Shown piece by piece: positions 37,877 to 45,546 of a stretch of 64,000 bases of DNA. The notes under the pieces are model-generated. The model did no database searches, had not been told where the DNA came from, and saw only the letters and a list, made by a program, of their open reading frames with translations. The stretch comes from Mycobacterium intracellulare ATCC 13950 (GTDB lineage Bacteria; Actinomycetota; Actinomycetes; Mycobacteriales; Mycobacteriaceae). The translations under genes were made by a program, and so were the position numbers. Numbering within the stretch: the stretch's first letter is position 1; each line of letters begins with the position of its first letter. The DNA is taken from the NCBI RefSeq assembly GCF_000277125.1, contig NC_016946.1:2728001-2792000 (forward strand), written 5' to 3'.

Positions 37877-38706
37877 AATCGGTCTTCATTACCGGCGCCG
37901 GCAGCGGCATGGGCCGCGAAGGCGCAAAGCTGTTCCACGCCAAGGGCTGGCGGGTGGGCGCGGTGGACCGCAACGACGACGGCCTGACCACGCTGCAGCA
38001 AGAATTGGGCGGCGACCGGCTGTGGACCCGCGCCGTCGACGTGACGGACAAGGCGGCCCTGGACGGCGCCCTGGCCGACTTCTGCTCCGGCAACGCCGGC
38101 GGCGGCCTCGACATGATGTGGAACAACGCCGGCGTCGGCGAATCCGGGTGGTTCGAGGACGTGCCGTATGACGCCGCGATGCGCCTCGTCGATGTGAACT
38201 ACAAAGCGGTGCTGACCGGCGCCTACGGCGCGCTGCCGTACCTGAAGAAAACCCCCGGCAGCCTGATGTTTTCGACGTCGTCCTCGTCCGCGACTTACGG
38301 CATGCCCCGCCTCGCGGTCTACTCGTCGACCAAGCACGCGGTCAAGGGCCTGACCGAGGCGCTCAGCGTGGAATGGCAGCGGCACGGGGTGCGCGTCGCC
38401 GACGTGCTGCCCGGTCTGATCGACACCGCCATCCTCACCACGACGACCAACCACTCCGGCGACGGCGCCGCGCCGAGAACCGCCGAGGAGTTGCGCGCCA
38501 CCGCCCCCAAAAGAGGCCCGCTGCGGCTGATGCCGGCCAGCAGCGTCGCCGAAACCGCGTGGCAGGCCTACCACCAGCAGAAGCGGCTGCATTGGTATGT
38601 GCCCAAAAGCATTCGCCTGATTGACTTCTTCAAGGGCCTGAGCCCCGAACTCGTGCGACGCAGTATCGTCAAGGCCCTACCCGCGCTAGCGCCGAAGCGG
38701 CAGTAA
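37873..38706 (+). CDS. Short-chain dehydrogenase/reductase (Rv1882c-like)
   Basis: 277-aa classical SDR. Nucleotide motif ITGAGSGMGREGAKLF, NNAG in WNNAGVG, catalytic Ser in FSTSSSSATYG, and YxxxK as YSSTKHAVK. The C-terminal part has a basic tail (VKALPALAPKRQ). GTG start overlaps the START gene by four bases. Same length as Rv1882c. Substrate unknown; the coupled START protein may present it. Confidence 0.9.
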   Translation: MKSVFITGAGSGMGREGAKLFHAKGWRVGAVDRNDDGLTTLQQELGGDRLWTRAVDVTDKAALDGALADFCSGNAGGGLDMMWNNAGVGESGWFEDVPYDAAMRLVDVNYKAVLTGAYGALPYLKKTPGSLMFSTSSSSATYGMPRLAVYSSTKHAVKGLTEALSVEWQRHGVRVADVLPGLIDTAILTTTTNHSGDGAAPRTAEELRATAPKRGPLRLMPASSVAETAWQAYHQQKRLHWYVPKSIRLIDFFKGLSPELVRRSIVKALPALAPKRQ

Positions 38707-38718
38707 GGAGGTCGGCTG

Positions 38719-39141
38719 GTGCAAAACCGCTTGCCCACAGTCGCTTTGATCCTGGCGGCGGTCGTCGTCGGCGTCGCGGGGTGCAGCGCGGCGCAGACGA
38801 CGCCCCGCCGCGCCGCCCGCCTGACCATCGACGGCGCCACACACACGACACGTCCCCCCGCGTGCCGGCAAGACCAGATGTATCGGACCATCAAGATTCC
38901 GGACCACGACGGCGGCGTCGAGGCGGTGATGCTGCTCAGTGGCTACCGGGTCATGCCGCAGTGGGTGAAGATCCGCAACGTCGACGGCTTCACCGGCAGC
39001 TTTTGGCAAGGCGGCGTGGGAGACGCGCATGTCGACCTCGCCCATGACGCGTACACCATCACCGGCAGCGCGTACGGCATCAACAGCAGCAATCCCAACA
39101 AGGTGGTGACCACCGAATTCAAAATCGTCGCGGAGTGCTGA
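38719..39141 (+). CDS. lppE: Lipoprotein LppE (LpqH/19-kDa-like family)
   Basis: 140-aa lipoprotein with lipobox VAGC (Cys about 22). The mature part is of the 19-kDa-antigen type, ending in conserved VKIRNVDGFTGSFWQGGVGDAHV and TEFKIVAEC, with cysteines paired across the domain. Same length and order as LppE (Rv1881c). GTG 38719 follows an AAGGAGG site and lies 12 bp after the SDR, in the same operon. Confidence 0.9.
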   Translation: MQNRLPTVALILAAVVVGVAGCSAAQTTPRRAARLTIDGATHTTRPPACRQDQMYRTIKIPDHDGGVEAVMLLSGYRVMPQWVKIRNVDGFTGSFWQGGVGDAHVDLAHDAYTITGSAYGINSSNPNKVVTTEFKIVAEC

Positions 39142-39196
39142 CTCCCCCGATGCGCGCGGCCTACGCTCGTAGCGACACCAGAGCGAGGGAGGGCCG

Positions 39197-40519
39197 GTGA
39201 AGGAACGACTGCACTGGTTCGCGATGCACGGCTTCATCCGCGGCGCCGCGGCGTACGGCGCGCGCCGGGGTGACGTCCAGGCCCGGTTGATCGCCGATCC
39301 GGCGGTGGCGGCCGATCCGGTGCGCTTCTACGACGAGGTCCGGGCCCGGGGCAAACTGGTGAAGGGCCGCGTCGCCTACCTGACCGCCGATCACGCGCTC
39401 GCCCACGAGCTGTTGCGGTCCGACGACTTCCGGGTGGTGATCTTCGGATCGAATCTGCCCGCGCCCTTGCGATGGCTCGAGCGCCGCACCCGCGACGACC
39501 TCCTGCACCCCCTGCGTGCCCCTTCCTTGCTGGCCGTCGAGCCCCCCGACCACACCCGCTACCGCAAGACCGTGTCGGCGGTGTTCACGCCCAGGGCGGT
39601 CGCCGCCCTGCGTGAGCGCGTCGAGCAGACGGCCGCCGACCTGCTGGAGCGGTTGACCGGTGAGTCCGGCGTCGTCGACATCGTCGGGCGCTACTGTGCG
39701 CAACTTCCGGTCTCGATCATCAGCGAGATCCTCGGCGTTCCCGAGTCGGACCGGCCGCGGGTCCTGGAATTCGGTGAGCTGGCCGCGCCGAGCCTGGATA
39801 TCGGGTTGCCGTGGCGGCAGTACCGCAGCGTGCAGGACGGGATCGCCGGCTTCAGTTCCTGGCTCGCCGAACACCTGCAGCGGCTGCGCCGGGAACCCAG
39901 CGACAACGTGATGAGCCAGCTGATCCAGACCGCCGAAAGTGGCTCCGCGGAGACCTATCTCAACGAAAACGAGCTTCAGGCGATCGCCGGACTGGTGTTG
40001 GCGGCGGGCTTTGAGACCACCGTGAACCTGCTCGGCAACGGGATTCGCACGCTGTTGGACGCGCCCGAGCACCTCGACGCGCTACGGCGACGACCGGAGC
40101 TGTGGCCCAACGCCGTCGAGGAGATCCTGCGGCTGGAATCGCCGGTGCAGCTGACCGCCCGGATGGCGCGGGGCGATGTCGAGATCGCGGGGCACCAGGT
40201 CGCCCGAGGCGACCTGGTGCTGGTGTACCTGGCCGCCGCCAACCGGGATCCGGCGGTGTTCAGCGACCCACACCGCTTCGACATCGAAAGACCAAACGCC
40301 GGGCGGCATCTCGCCTTTTCCGGTGGCCGGCACTTCTGTCTCGGGGCGGCGCTGGCACGCGCCGAGGGCGAAGTCGGGCTGCGGACGTTCTTCGACCGCT
40401 TCCCCGAGGTGCGCGCGGCAGGCGCCGGCAGCCGGCGCGAGACCCGCGTGCTGCGGGGATGGTCGTCGCTGCCGGCGGCGCTCGGGCCGGCCCGGTCGAT
40501 GGCCGCCGCCGAAAGCTGA
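39197..40519 (+). CDS. cyp140: Cytochrome P450 CYP140-like
   Basis: 440-aa P450. I-helix AGFETT at 270-275, ExxR in EEILR at 308-312, and heme loop FSGGRHFCLG with Cys381. Length and neighbours match CYP140 (Rv1880c). GTG start with GAGGGAGGG upstream. It lies 55 bp after lppE. Physiological substrate unknown; no redox partner is adjacent, though a ferredoxin-reductase-like gene lies at 60.5 kb. Confidence 0.92.
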   Translation: MKERLHWFAMHGFIRGAAAYGARRGDVQARLIADPAVAADPVRFYDEVRARGKLVKGRVAYLTADHALAHELLRSDDFRVVIFGSNLPAPLRWLERRTRDDLLHPLRAPSLLAVEPPDHTRYRKTVSAVFTPRAVAALRERVEQTAADLLERLTGESGVVDIVGRYCAQLPVSIISEILGVPESDRPRVLEFGELAAPSLDIGLPWRQYRSVQDGIAGFSSWLAEHLQRLRREPSDNVMSQLIQTAESGSAETYLNENELQAIAGLVLAAGFETTVNLLGNGIRTLLDAPEHLDALRRRPELWPNAVEEILRLESPVQLTARMARGDVEIAGHQVARGDLVLVYLAAANRDPAVFSDPHRFDIERPNAGRHLAFSGGRHFCLGAALARAEGEVGLRTFFDRFPEVRAAGAGSRRETRVLRGWSSLPAALGPARSMAAAES

Positions 40520-40553
40520 CCGATCGCGATTGCGGCGCGAACGGCCGCAGTAG

Positions 40554-40582
40554 TTGACACCGGCGCGGCAACCGAGTTTATT
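40554..40582 (+). promoter_or_regulatory. SigA-like promoter
   Basis: TTGACA at 40554-40559 and TTTATT at 40577-40582 with a 17-bp spacer. The predicted transcription start, about eight bases on, coincides with ATG 40590, so this would be a leaderless transcript. Confidence 0.5.
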
Positions 40583-40589
40583 TGCCGGT

Positions 40590-41048
40590 ATGACAGAGGT
40601 ATCTATGATCACGGTCGAGGATGTCGTCCGTGGGCTGTGGCAGGCCCTTTCGCGCCGCGACTGGGAGGCGATCCCGACATTCTTGTCCGACGACTGCCTC
40701 TACGTCGACATGCCGGTTCCGGCCTTGTCGGCCCGCGGCCCCGAGGGCATCGTCAAACGACTCAAGATGGGTCTGGAACACCTGGCGGGCTACGAGAACC
40801 ACACCGGCGTGCTGGTGTCCAACGGTTCCGACGTGCTCTACGAGCACTCGGAGACATGGACATTCGCGACCGGCGAACAGGGCGTGTTGCGGTTCGTGAC
40901 CGTCCACAAAGTCGTCGACGGCAAGATCACCGTCTGGAAAGACTATTGGGACATGAACAGCCTCGTCGCGTTCGCTCCCCCGAACCACTTCGAAGCACTG
41001 GCAAATGGGGACACTAGCTGGGTGTTCGACGCGTCAGCGCTGGTCTGA
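40590..41048 (+). CDS. SnoaL/limonene-epoxide-hydrolase-like (NTF2-fold) protein
   Basis: 152-aa NTF2-fold protein. The domain runs from VEDVVRGLWQALSRRDWEAIPTFLSDDCLYVDM to KVVDGKITVWKDYWDMNSL, the latter matching the LEH-type (EphG, Rv2740) core with its DxxR/W-K-D-Y acid region. It may hydrate an epoxide or simply bind a hydrophobic ligand. The start is either the leaderless ATG 40590 or ATG 40605, which has AGAGG upstream; the difference is five residues. Confidence 0.8.
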   Translation: MTEVSMITVEDVVRGLWQALSRRDWEAIPTFLSDDCLYVDMPVPALSARGPEGIVKRLKMGLEHLAGYENHTGVLVSNGSDVLYEHSETWTFATGEQGVLRFVTVHKVVDGKITVWKDYWDMNSLVAFAPPNHFEALANGDTSWVFDASALV

Positions 41049-41111
41049 ATCAGACGTTCGCGAATTGCGCTGCCGCGCAACGTAATGCGCCGGCTTGGCA
41101 CGCGCTGCCGT

Positions 41112-41155
41112 GGAATGCCGGTATGGCCACCCCTCATAGACCATTCCGGCACTCC
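41112..41155. terminator. Imperfect inverted repeat, possible bidirectional terminator
   Basis: Two 15-bp arms (41112-41126 and 41141-41155) built on GGAATGCCGGTATGG pair with two mismatches around a 14-base loop. It lies after the NTF2 gene on the plus strand and after the 47-aa ORF on the minus strand, so it could end both transcripts. Confidence 0.5.
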
Positions 41156-41179
41156 CTCGGCAACGGCGATAGGGCTTGG

Positions 41180-41323
41180 CTACAACCCGCCCTGGTGCGG
41201 ATATGACACGTAGTCACCAGAACTGGTGGCGTGGCGACCCCCACTGCGTGACGCGTAGGGCGGAGGCGCCGAAGCGGCGACGGTAACGATGGCTGCGTCG
41301 ACGAACGCAGCGCGGGACAACAT
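41180..41323 (-). CDS. Putative 47-aa small protein with consensus Shine-Dalgarno
   Basis: Short frame from ATG 41323 with AAGGAGG (complement of 41333-41339) nine bases upstream, one of the strongest ribosome sites in the window. The product starts MLSRAAFVDAAIVTVAASA, then a Ser/Gly/Tyr-rich tail ending YPHQGGL. The N-terminal half is weakly hydrophobic and signal-like, but too short and acidic (Asp9) to call. I do not recognise it. It lies alone in a 410-bp gap, 136 bp downstream of the amidohydrolase and on its strand, and a hairpin follows. Confidence 0.45.
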   Translation of the reverse strand: MLSRAAFVDAAIVTVAASAPPPYASRSGGRHATSSGDYVSYPHQGGL

Positions 41324-41458
41324 GTGCCCAAACCTCCTTGCTACCTCAGTTTGGTGACGTTGCCCGATTCGTCTCCCGAAGCCTATGCGCCCCCGCGGCG
41401 GGTTACAGCGGAATTTGTGAAAAATGTCGTGGCCGCGCTTTCGCGGCCGAGGACCGGG

Positions 41459-42577
41459 CTACGCGAGGTCGTAGATCCTGCGGGCGTTCTCGCGGGCGAT
41501 GAGATCGACCACCCGGATGGCGTCGGCCTCGCTCCAGTCGCCGCGGTCGACGAATTCGCGTAGCACCCGGTGTAGGCCCCGGCGCCACAGGACCGCCCCG
41601 AGAAAATGCAGTTCCGCGGGACCGAAACCGTCTGACGAGTAGAGGATCTTGGAAAAGGGCGCCAGCTCCAGCAGCCGCCCGAGGAACGCCGGCGACCGCG
41701 CCCCCAAGTGGTTCACGCTCAGTCCGCCATCGAGGTAGACGTTGTTGAACGCCTGCGCCAGATAACCGGCCTCACGCTCGTAGGGATAACAGTGCAACAG
41801 CACGATCGGGACGTCGGCCGACCGGCGCAGAAAGTCAAGCAGCAGGGACGGATTGGCCTTGTGCAGGTCGCAGTCCCGATCGCCGAACCCGACGTGGAAT
41901 TGCAATGGCTTGCCGAGTCGCAACGCCTGATGCAACCCGAACCGCAGCAGGATCCGGTCCCGCAATCGCGTCCCGCCGCGCGCGCGCCACCGGTCGGCGG
42001 CCTCGGCGACCTCCGCCGTCGACGGCTCGCTGAGGTCACCCTCGAAACCGCCCCGGTAGGCCAGGATCGATTTGGTGCCCACGGCGTCGGCCGCGCGCCG
42101 ATGCAGGATCTCCTCGAACGCCGCCGCATAGTCACCCGCGGCTTGGGCGGCCTGTTCGGCCACCTCCTCGAGACGCACGATTTCGTGCGCACGGCCGCCC
42201 GACATCCGGGCGATCTGCCCGACGCCGGCGACCCCGCCCCCGCCGATCCCGGTGTCCACCAGCCAGTCCCCGACGCCGGCGGCCGATAGGAACACCCGCG
42301 CCAGTTCGTCTTCGGCGAACTGGCGACGACGGTCCCAATAGGCCTGCGGGTCGACGTGCTCGGGCAGGCCGAGGGCGGGGGCGCAGTGCGCGCGCACGGC
42401 GAACCCGAGTTGGGAGTCGAAACCCGAGTCGGCGATGGGCTCGGTGTTGGCCTCGTTGAGTGCGTTCTCGAATCGCCGTCGGTCGCCGGCCGCCAACCAA
42501 CAACCGTGGACGTGCTGATCGATCAGCGACACCGCGCCGATGTGCTCGGCCAGGTCGCGGGTCTCGGCGCTCATCAA
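41459..42577 (-). CDS. Amidohydrolase (FluG N-terminal-like; Rv1879-like)
   Basis: 372-aa amidohydrolase_2 protein. The N-terminal metal motif SLIDQHVHGCWL, a substrate histidine in QFHVGFGDRDCDLH, HCYPYEREAGYLA, and a metal aspartate in LYSSDGFGP are in family order. It starts seven bases after glnA3 and is clearly in its operon. In fungal FluG and some plant proteins an amidohydrolase of this kind is fused to a glutamine-synthetase domain, so the pair probably works on the same gamma-glutamyl compound. Confidence 0.85.
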   Translation of the reverse strand: MMSAETRDLAEHIGAVSLIDQHVHGCWLAAGDRRRFENALNEANTEPIADSGFDSQLGFAVRAHCAPALGLPEHVDPQAYWDRRRQFAEDELARVFLSAAGVGDWLVDTGIGGGGVAGVGQIARMSGGRAHEIVRLEEVAEQAAQAAGDYAAAFEEILHRRAADAVGTKSILAYRGGFEGDLSEPSTAEVAEAADRWRARGGTRLRDRILLRFGLHQALRLGKPLQFHVGFGDRDCDLHKANPSLLLDFLRRSADVPIVLLHCYPYEREAGYLAQAFNNVYLDGGLSVNHLGARSPAFLGRLLELAPFSKILYSSDGFGPAELHFLGAVLWRRGLHRVLREFVDRGDWSEADAIRVVDLIARENARRIYDLA

Positions 42578-42584
42578 CGGCCCG

Positions 42585-43946
42585 TCACAGGCTCCAGGCC
42601 ATGCGGAATCGGTCCGCCAGCTGCTCGGGGTCCAGATCGCCGTAGCGTTCGTGTTCCAGTCGGCGAACCGCGACCACCATGTCGACCGCCGGATCGCCCA
42701 GGATGCACCGCATGCGCTCCGAAGCGTCCAGCGCCGCGATCGCCTCGGCCTGCGAATCGGTCAGGCGCACCACGCCGTCACGCGCGCGGTCGGCATCGGA
42801 GCGGGCCGCCGGGTCGACCGTGACCTCCGGCGGCAGCGGGGCCCCGGATTTGATGCCGTCCAGCGCGAGCCCCAGGATGGCCGCCGACGCCAGGTACGGA
42901 TTGGCCGACGGGTCGACGATCTTGACCTCGACGTTTCCGCCGCGCGGGCTGGCGGGTCCGCCGGTGACGAATCGCACTGCGGCCTCGCGGTTTTCGGTGC
43001 CCCAGCACGCGTAGGCGCCGGCCCAATTGCCGGGCCGCATCCGCAGACCCGAGACGACCGATCCGCACAGCACGCCCTGGGCTTCCGGCAGGCCACCAAC
43101 CACGCCCGCCACCGCGCTCTCCCCCGCCGGCGTCATGCCCGCGGCGCCCGCGCCGCCGCAGAACAGCGGACCTTCCGGCGTCGTCAGCGAAAAATGTTGG
43201 TGCGCACCGAATCCGACGGCACCGGCGAAGGGGGCGGGTGACAAGCTGATGCGCAGGCCGTGGCGGCGCGCCGCGCGGCCGATGATGAGCCGCATCAGTA
43301 TCAGCTGATCGGCGGCGGCGACCGGCGGTTGCGGCGGCAGCGAGATCTCGAACTGGTTGGCGCCATACTCGGGGTGGAATTGTTCGATCGCGACGCCGGC
43401 TCCCGTCGCCGACCCGATCACCTCCCGGATGAACGCTTCACGCTCCAGCACGCCGGCGAGGCCGTACGGGGCCCACACCGCCGACGGCAACCGGCCGCCG
43501 TCCGGCGCGACCAACAGGAATTCGATTTCGTGCCCGACGGCCGCCTCGATGCCGGCGTCGTCGAGCGCCGTTTCTATGCGCCGCAGCGTTCCCCGGCCGC
43601 ATGTGGGGACCGGCGTGCCGTCCTGGGAGAAAAACGCGGCGGGCGCCCACGCCAGGCCGTCGCCCACGATGCGCAACGCGGACAGGTCGATCCGGAGGCG
43701 TTGGTCCCCCACCACGCCGACGTCGGCGGTGAAGGCGATGCCGGTCTGGTCGATGGCGAACGCGTGCCAGGAGGGGCTGGCGCCTAGGCCGGGATCGGCG
43801 AAGGTGTACGTCTGGCGGATCGGAACGGCCTTGGCCAGGGTGAGCCCGGCGGAATTGACGACGGTGCCGATGACCGTGTCGACGCCCTCGCCCTCCAGCT
43901 GGGCAATCGCCGCGGCGGCAAGCGGTGTGCCGGTCATGGCAGTCAT
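42585..43946 (-). CDS. glnA3: Glutamine-synthetase-family ligase GlnA3
   Basis: 453-aa GS-family enzyme of the type-III/gamma-glutamylamide synthetase kind. Glu-rich metal sites (GHEIEFLL; HPEYGANQFEISL) and the ATP-site HQHFSL and C-terminal VEVKIVDPSANPYLASAAILG regions are present, but the adenylylation Tyr loop of GlnA1 is not evident. It matches GlnA3 (Rv1878). Such enzymes glutamylate amines or polyamines rather than supply glutamine. Operon: LLM oxidoreductase, glnA3, amidohydrolase. Confidence 0.9.
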   Translation of the reverse strand: MTAMTGTPLAAAAIAQLEGEGVDTVIGTVVNSAGLTLAKAVPIRQTYTFADPGLGASPSWHAFAIDQTGIAFTADVGVVGDQRLRIDLSALRIVGDGLAWAPAAFFSQDGTPVPTCGRGTLRRIETALDDAGIEAAVGHEIEFLLVAPDGGRLPSAVWAPYGLAGVLEREAFIREVIGSATGAGVAIEQFHPEYGANQFEISLPPQPPVAAADQLILMRLIIGRAARRHGLRISLSPAPFAGAVGFGAHQHFSLTTPEGPLFCGGAGAAGMTPAGESAVAGVVGGLPEAQGVLCGSVVSGLRMRPGNWAGAYACWGTENREAAVRFVTGGPASPRGGNVEVKIVDPSANPYLASAAILGLALDGIKSGAPLPPEVTVDPAARSDADRARDGVVRLTDSQAEAIAALDASERMRCILGDPAVDMVVAVRRLEHERYGDLDPEQLADRFRMAWSL

Positions 43947-43994
43947 TCTGCAGCCTCGTGGTGGTGCGGTCGGGTAATCGTCCCGCGTGGCCGG

Positions 43995-44876
43995 TCAGTT
44001 CTGGCGGCCGACGAGTTCGGAGACGAAGCGATCGAGGAATCCGTCCACGGGGGCCCGACCGGCCGGCCGGATGACGAATTTCGTCAACCCGGCCTCCAGG
44101 TACGCGTCCAGTTGGCGGTGCAGCTGATCCCACCCGGCGGCGATCAGCTCACCGGGGTCGAGGTCCGGTCGGCGCTTGCGGACCGCCGCGGCCAATTCCG
44201 CGGGCAGCTCGCCCTCGGTGACGGCGAGCGAGATCCCGAAGTGGTCGGGTTCGATGTGCCGGCCGGCCCGCTCCGCGGCCCGTTCGATCGCCTCGCGCCC
44301 GGTCCTGGCCTCCGCCGGGGTGAGGAAGCTGCCCAGCCAGCCGTCGCCGAGCGCCCCGATACGCCGAAACGCGGCGGGCGCCGAGCCGCCCAACCAGATG
44401 TCCAGCGGCGGCACCGGTTTCGGGGCGACCGCCGCGCCGGTGACGGTGAAGTATTGGCCCGTGAACGTGGCCGAATCCCCTTCCAGGGCCGCGCGCAGCA
44501 CCCGTAGCGACTCGTCGAAGACCGCCGCCCGCTGACCGTCGGGAACCACGAACACCTCGCGCTCGGCCGGTATCGCCGATCGCAAGCCGAACACCGGAAG
44601 GACCCGCTTCGGGGCGACGGCCGCCAGCGACGCGAGCTGCTTGGCCACCAGCACCGGATGCCGGCCCGGCAGCACCGCCACCGAGGTGCCCACCTTCAGT
44701 CGGCTCGTCCGGGCGAGCGCGTACGCCATCCCGACCGTGGGATCGACGGCCGGCGAGTACACCAGCTCGGAAAACCACAGCGAATCCACGCCGTTGGCCT
44801 CGAGGTGGTCGACGATGGCGGCCAGCTGATGTGGGGCGGTGTCCGCGCCCAGCCCGACGCCGAAGCGAACCTTCAC
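43995..44876 (-). CDS. LLM-class F420-dependent oxidoreductase
   Basis: 293-aa luciferase-like TIM-barrel protein: VRFGVGLGADTAPHQLAAIVDHLEANGVDSLWFSE at the start and PLDIWLGGSAPAAFRRIGALGDGWL in the middle, as in the mycobacterial F420 group. GTG start with GGAGGAGG upstream. It lies 48 bp before glnA3 on the same strand; oxidation or deamination of a glutamylated intermediate is one possible role. Confidence 0.82.
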   Translation of the reverse strand: MKVRFGVGLGADTAPHQLAAIVDHLEANGVDSLWFSELVYSPAVDPTVGMAYALARTSRLKVGTSVAVLPGRHPVLVAKQLASLAAVAPKRVLPVFGLRSAIPAEREVFVVPDGQRAAVFDESLRVLRAALEGDSATFTGQYFTVTGAAVAPKPVPPLDIWLGGSAPAAFRRIGALGDGWLGSFLTPAEARTGREAIERAAERAGRHIEPDHFGISLAVTEGELPAELAAAVRKRRPDLDPGELIAAGWDQLHRQLDAYLEAGLTKFVIRPAGRAPVDGFLDRFVSELVGRQN

Positions 44877-44986
44877 CCGAGCCTCCTCCTGCGTGGTCTC
44901 ACCCGTCGCGCAACGCCGCGGCGCCCCGTTTTGTGCCCGCGGCGCGCGTCATCGCCTGCTGCCCGGAGTTCGGAGGGCGCAAACGG

Positions 44987-45481
44987 CTATGCGCGGCTGG
45001 GAATGGTGAGCTTGCAGGCCTGGCCGATGTCGAGGGTCCGCAACACCCGGCCCATGCCCACCCACAGCGCGCAGGAGAGCGCCAGGTCGGCCAGCAGCTC
45101 GTCGGAGAAGTGTTCGGCGCAGCGCGTCCAGAAGTCTTCGTCGTCGCGCAGGCCGGTGTGGTCGGTGGCGAAGCGGTCGGCGAACTCGGCCGCCAGCCGC
45201 TCCTGGTCGCTGTAGCCGGGCCAGGTGCGCCATTCGTGGACGTGGTCGTACAGCTCCTCGTCGACACCCGCGGCGGGTCCGTCCTCGTCGCGGGTGTTGA
45301 CGCAGACGACGCATTCGTTGCGGTGAGCGATCACGGCGCGCGCCAATTCGCGCGTGCGCAACGGCAACCGGTTCTTGGTGTAGACCGCCTGGCTGAAGGC
45401 ACCGAGCGCGCCGCCGATGTCCGGAGACTTCACAAACCAGCCGGCCAGGTCGTCGTCAGCAAATGTTCCGATTCGGCTCAT
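44987..45481 (-). CDS. Carboxymuconolactone-decarboxylase/AhpD-like protein
   Basis: 164-aa all-helical CMD-fold protein. Peroxidase-type motif with CVVCVNTRDEDG, i.e. CxxC, but the histidine usual four residues after the second Cys is not present, so AhpD-like thiol-disulfide chemistry is uncertain. Preceded by LRTRELARAVIAHRNE as in the family. It lies 110 bp upstream of the LLM gene on the same strand. Confidence 0.8.
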   Translation of the reverse strand: MSRIGTFADDDLAGWFVKSPDIGGALGAFSQAVYTKNRLPLRTRELARAVIAHRNECVVCVNTRDEDGPAAGVDEELYDHVHEWRTWPGYSDQERLAAEFADRFATDHTGLRDDEDFWTRCAEHFSDELLADLALSCALWVGMGRVLRTLDIGQACKLTIPSRA

Positions 45482-45546
45482 GGCGTGATGGTACGCCCGC
45501 CTAAGGACCTGGGTCGCGGTTGTCGCGAAACGGGTGGAGCCACCGG

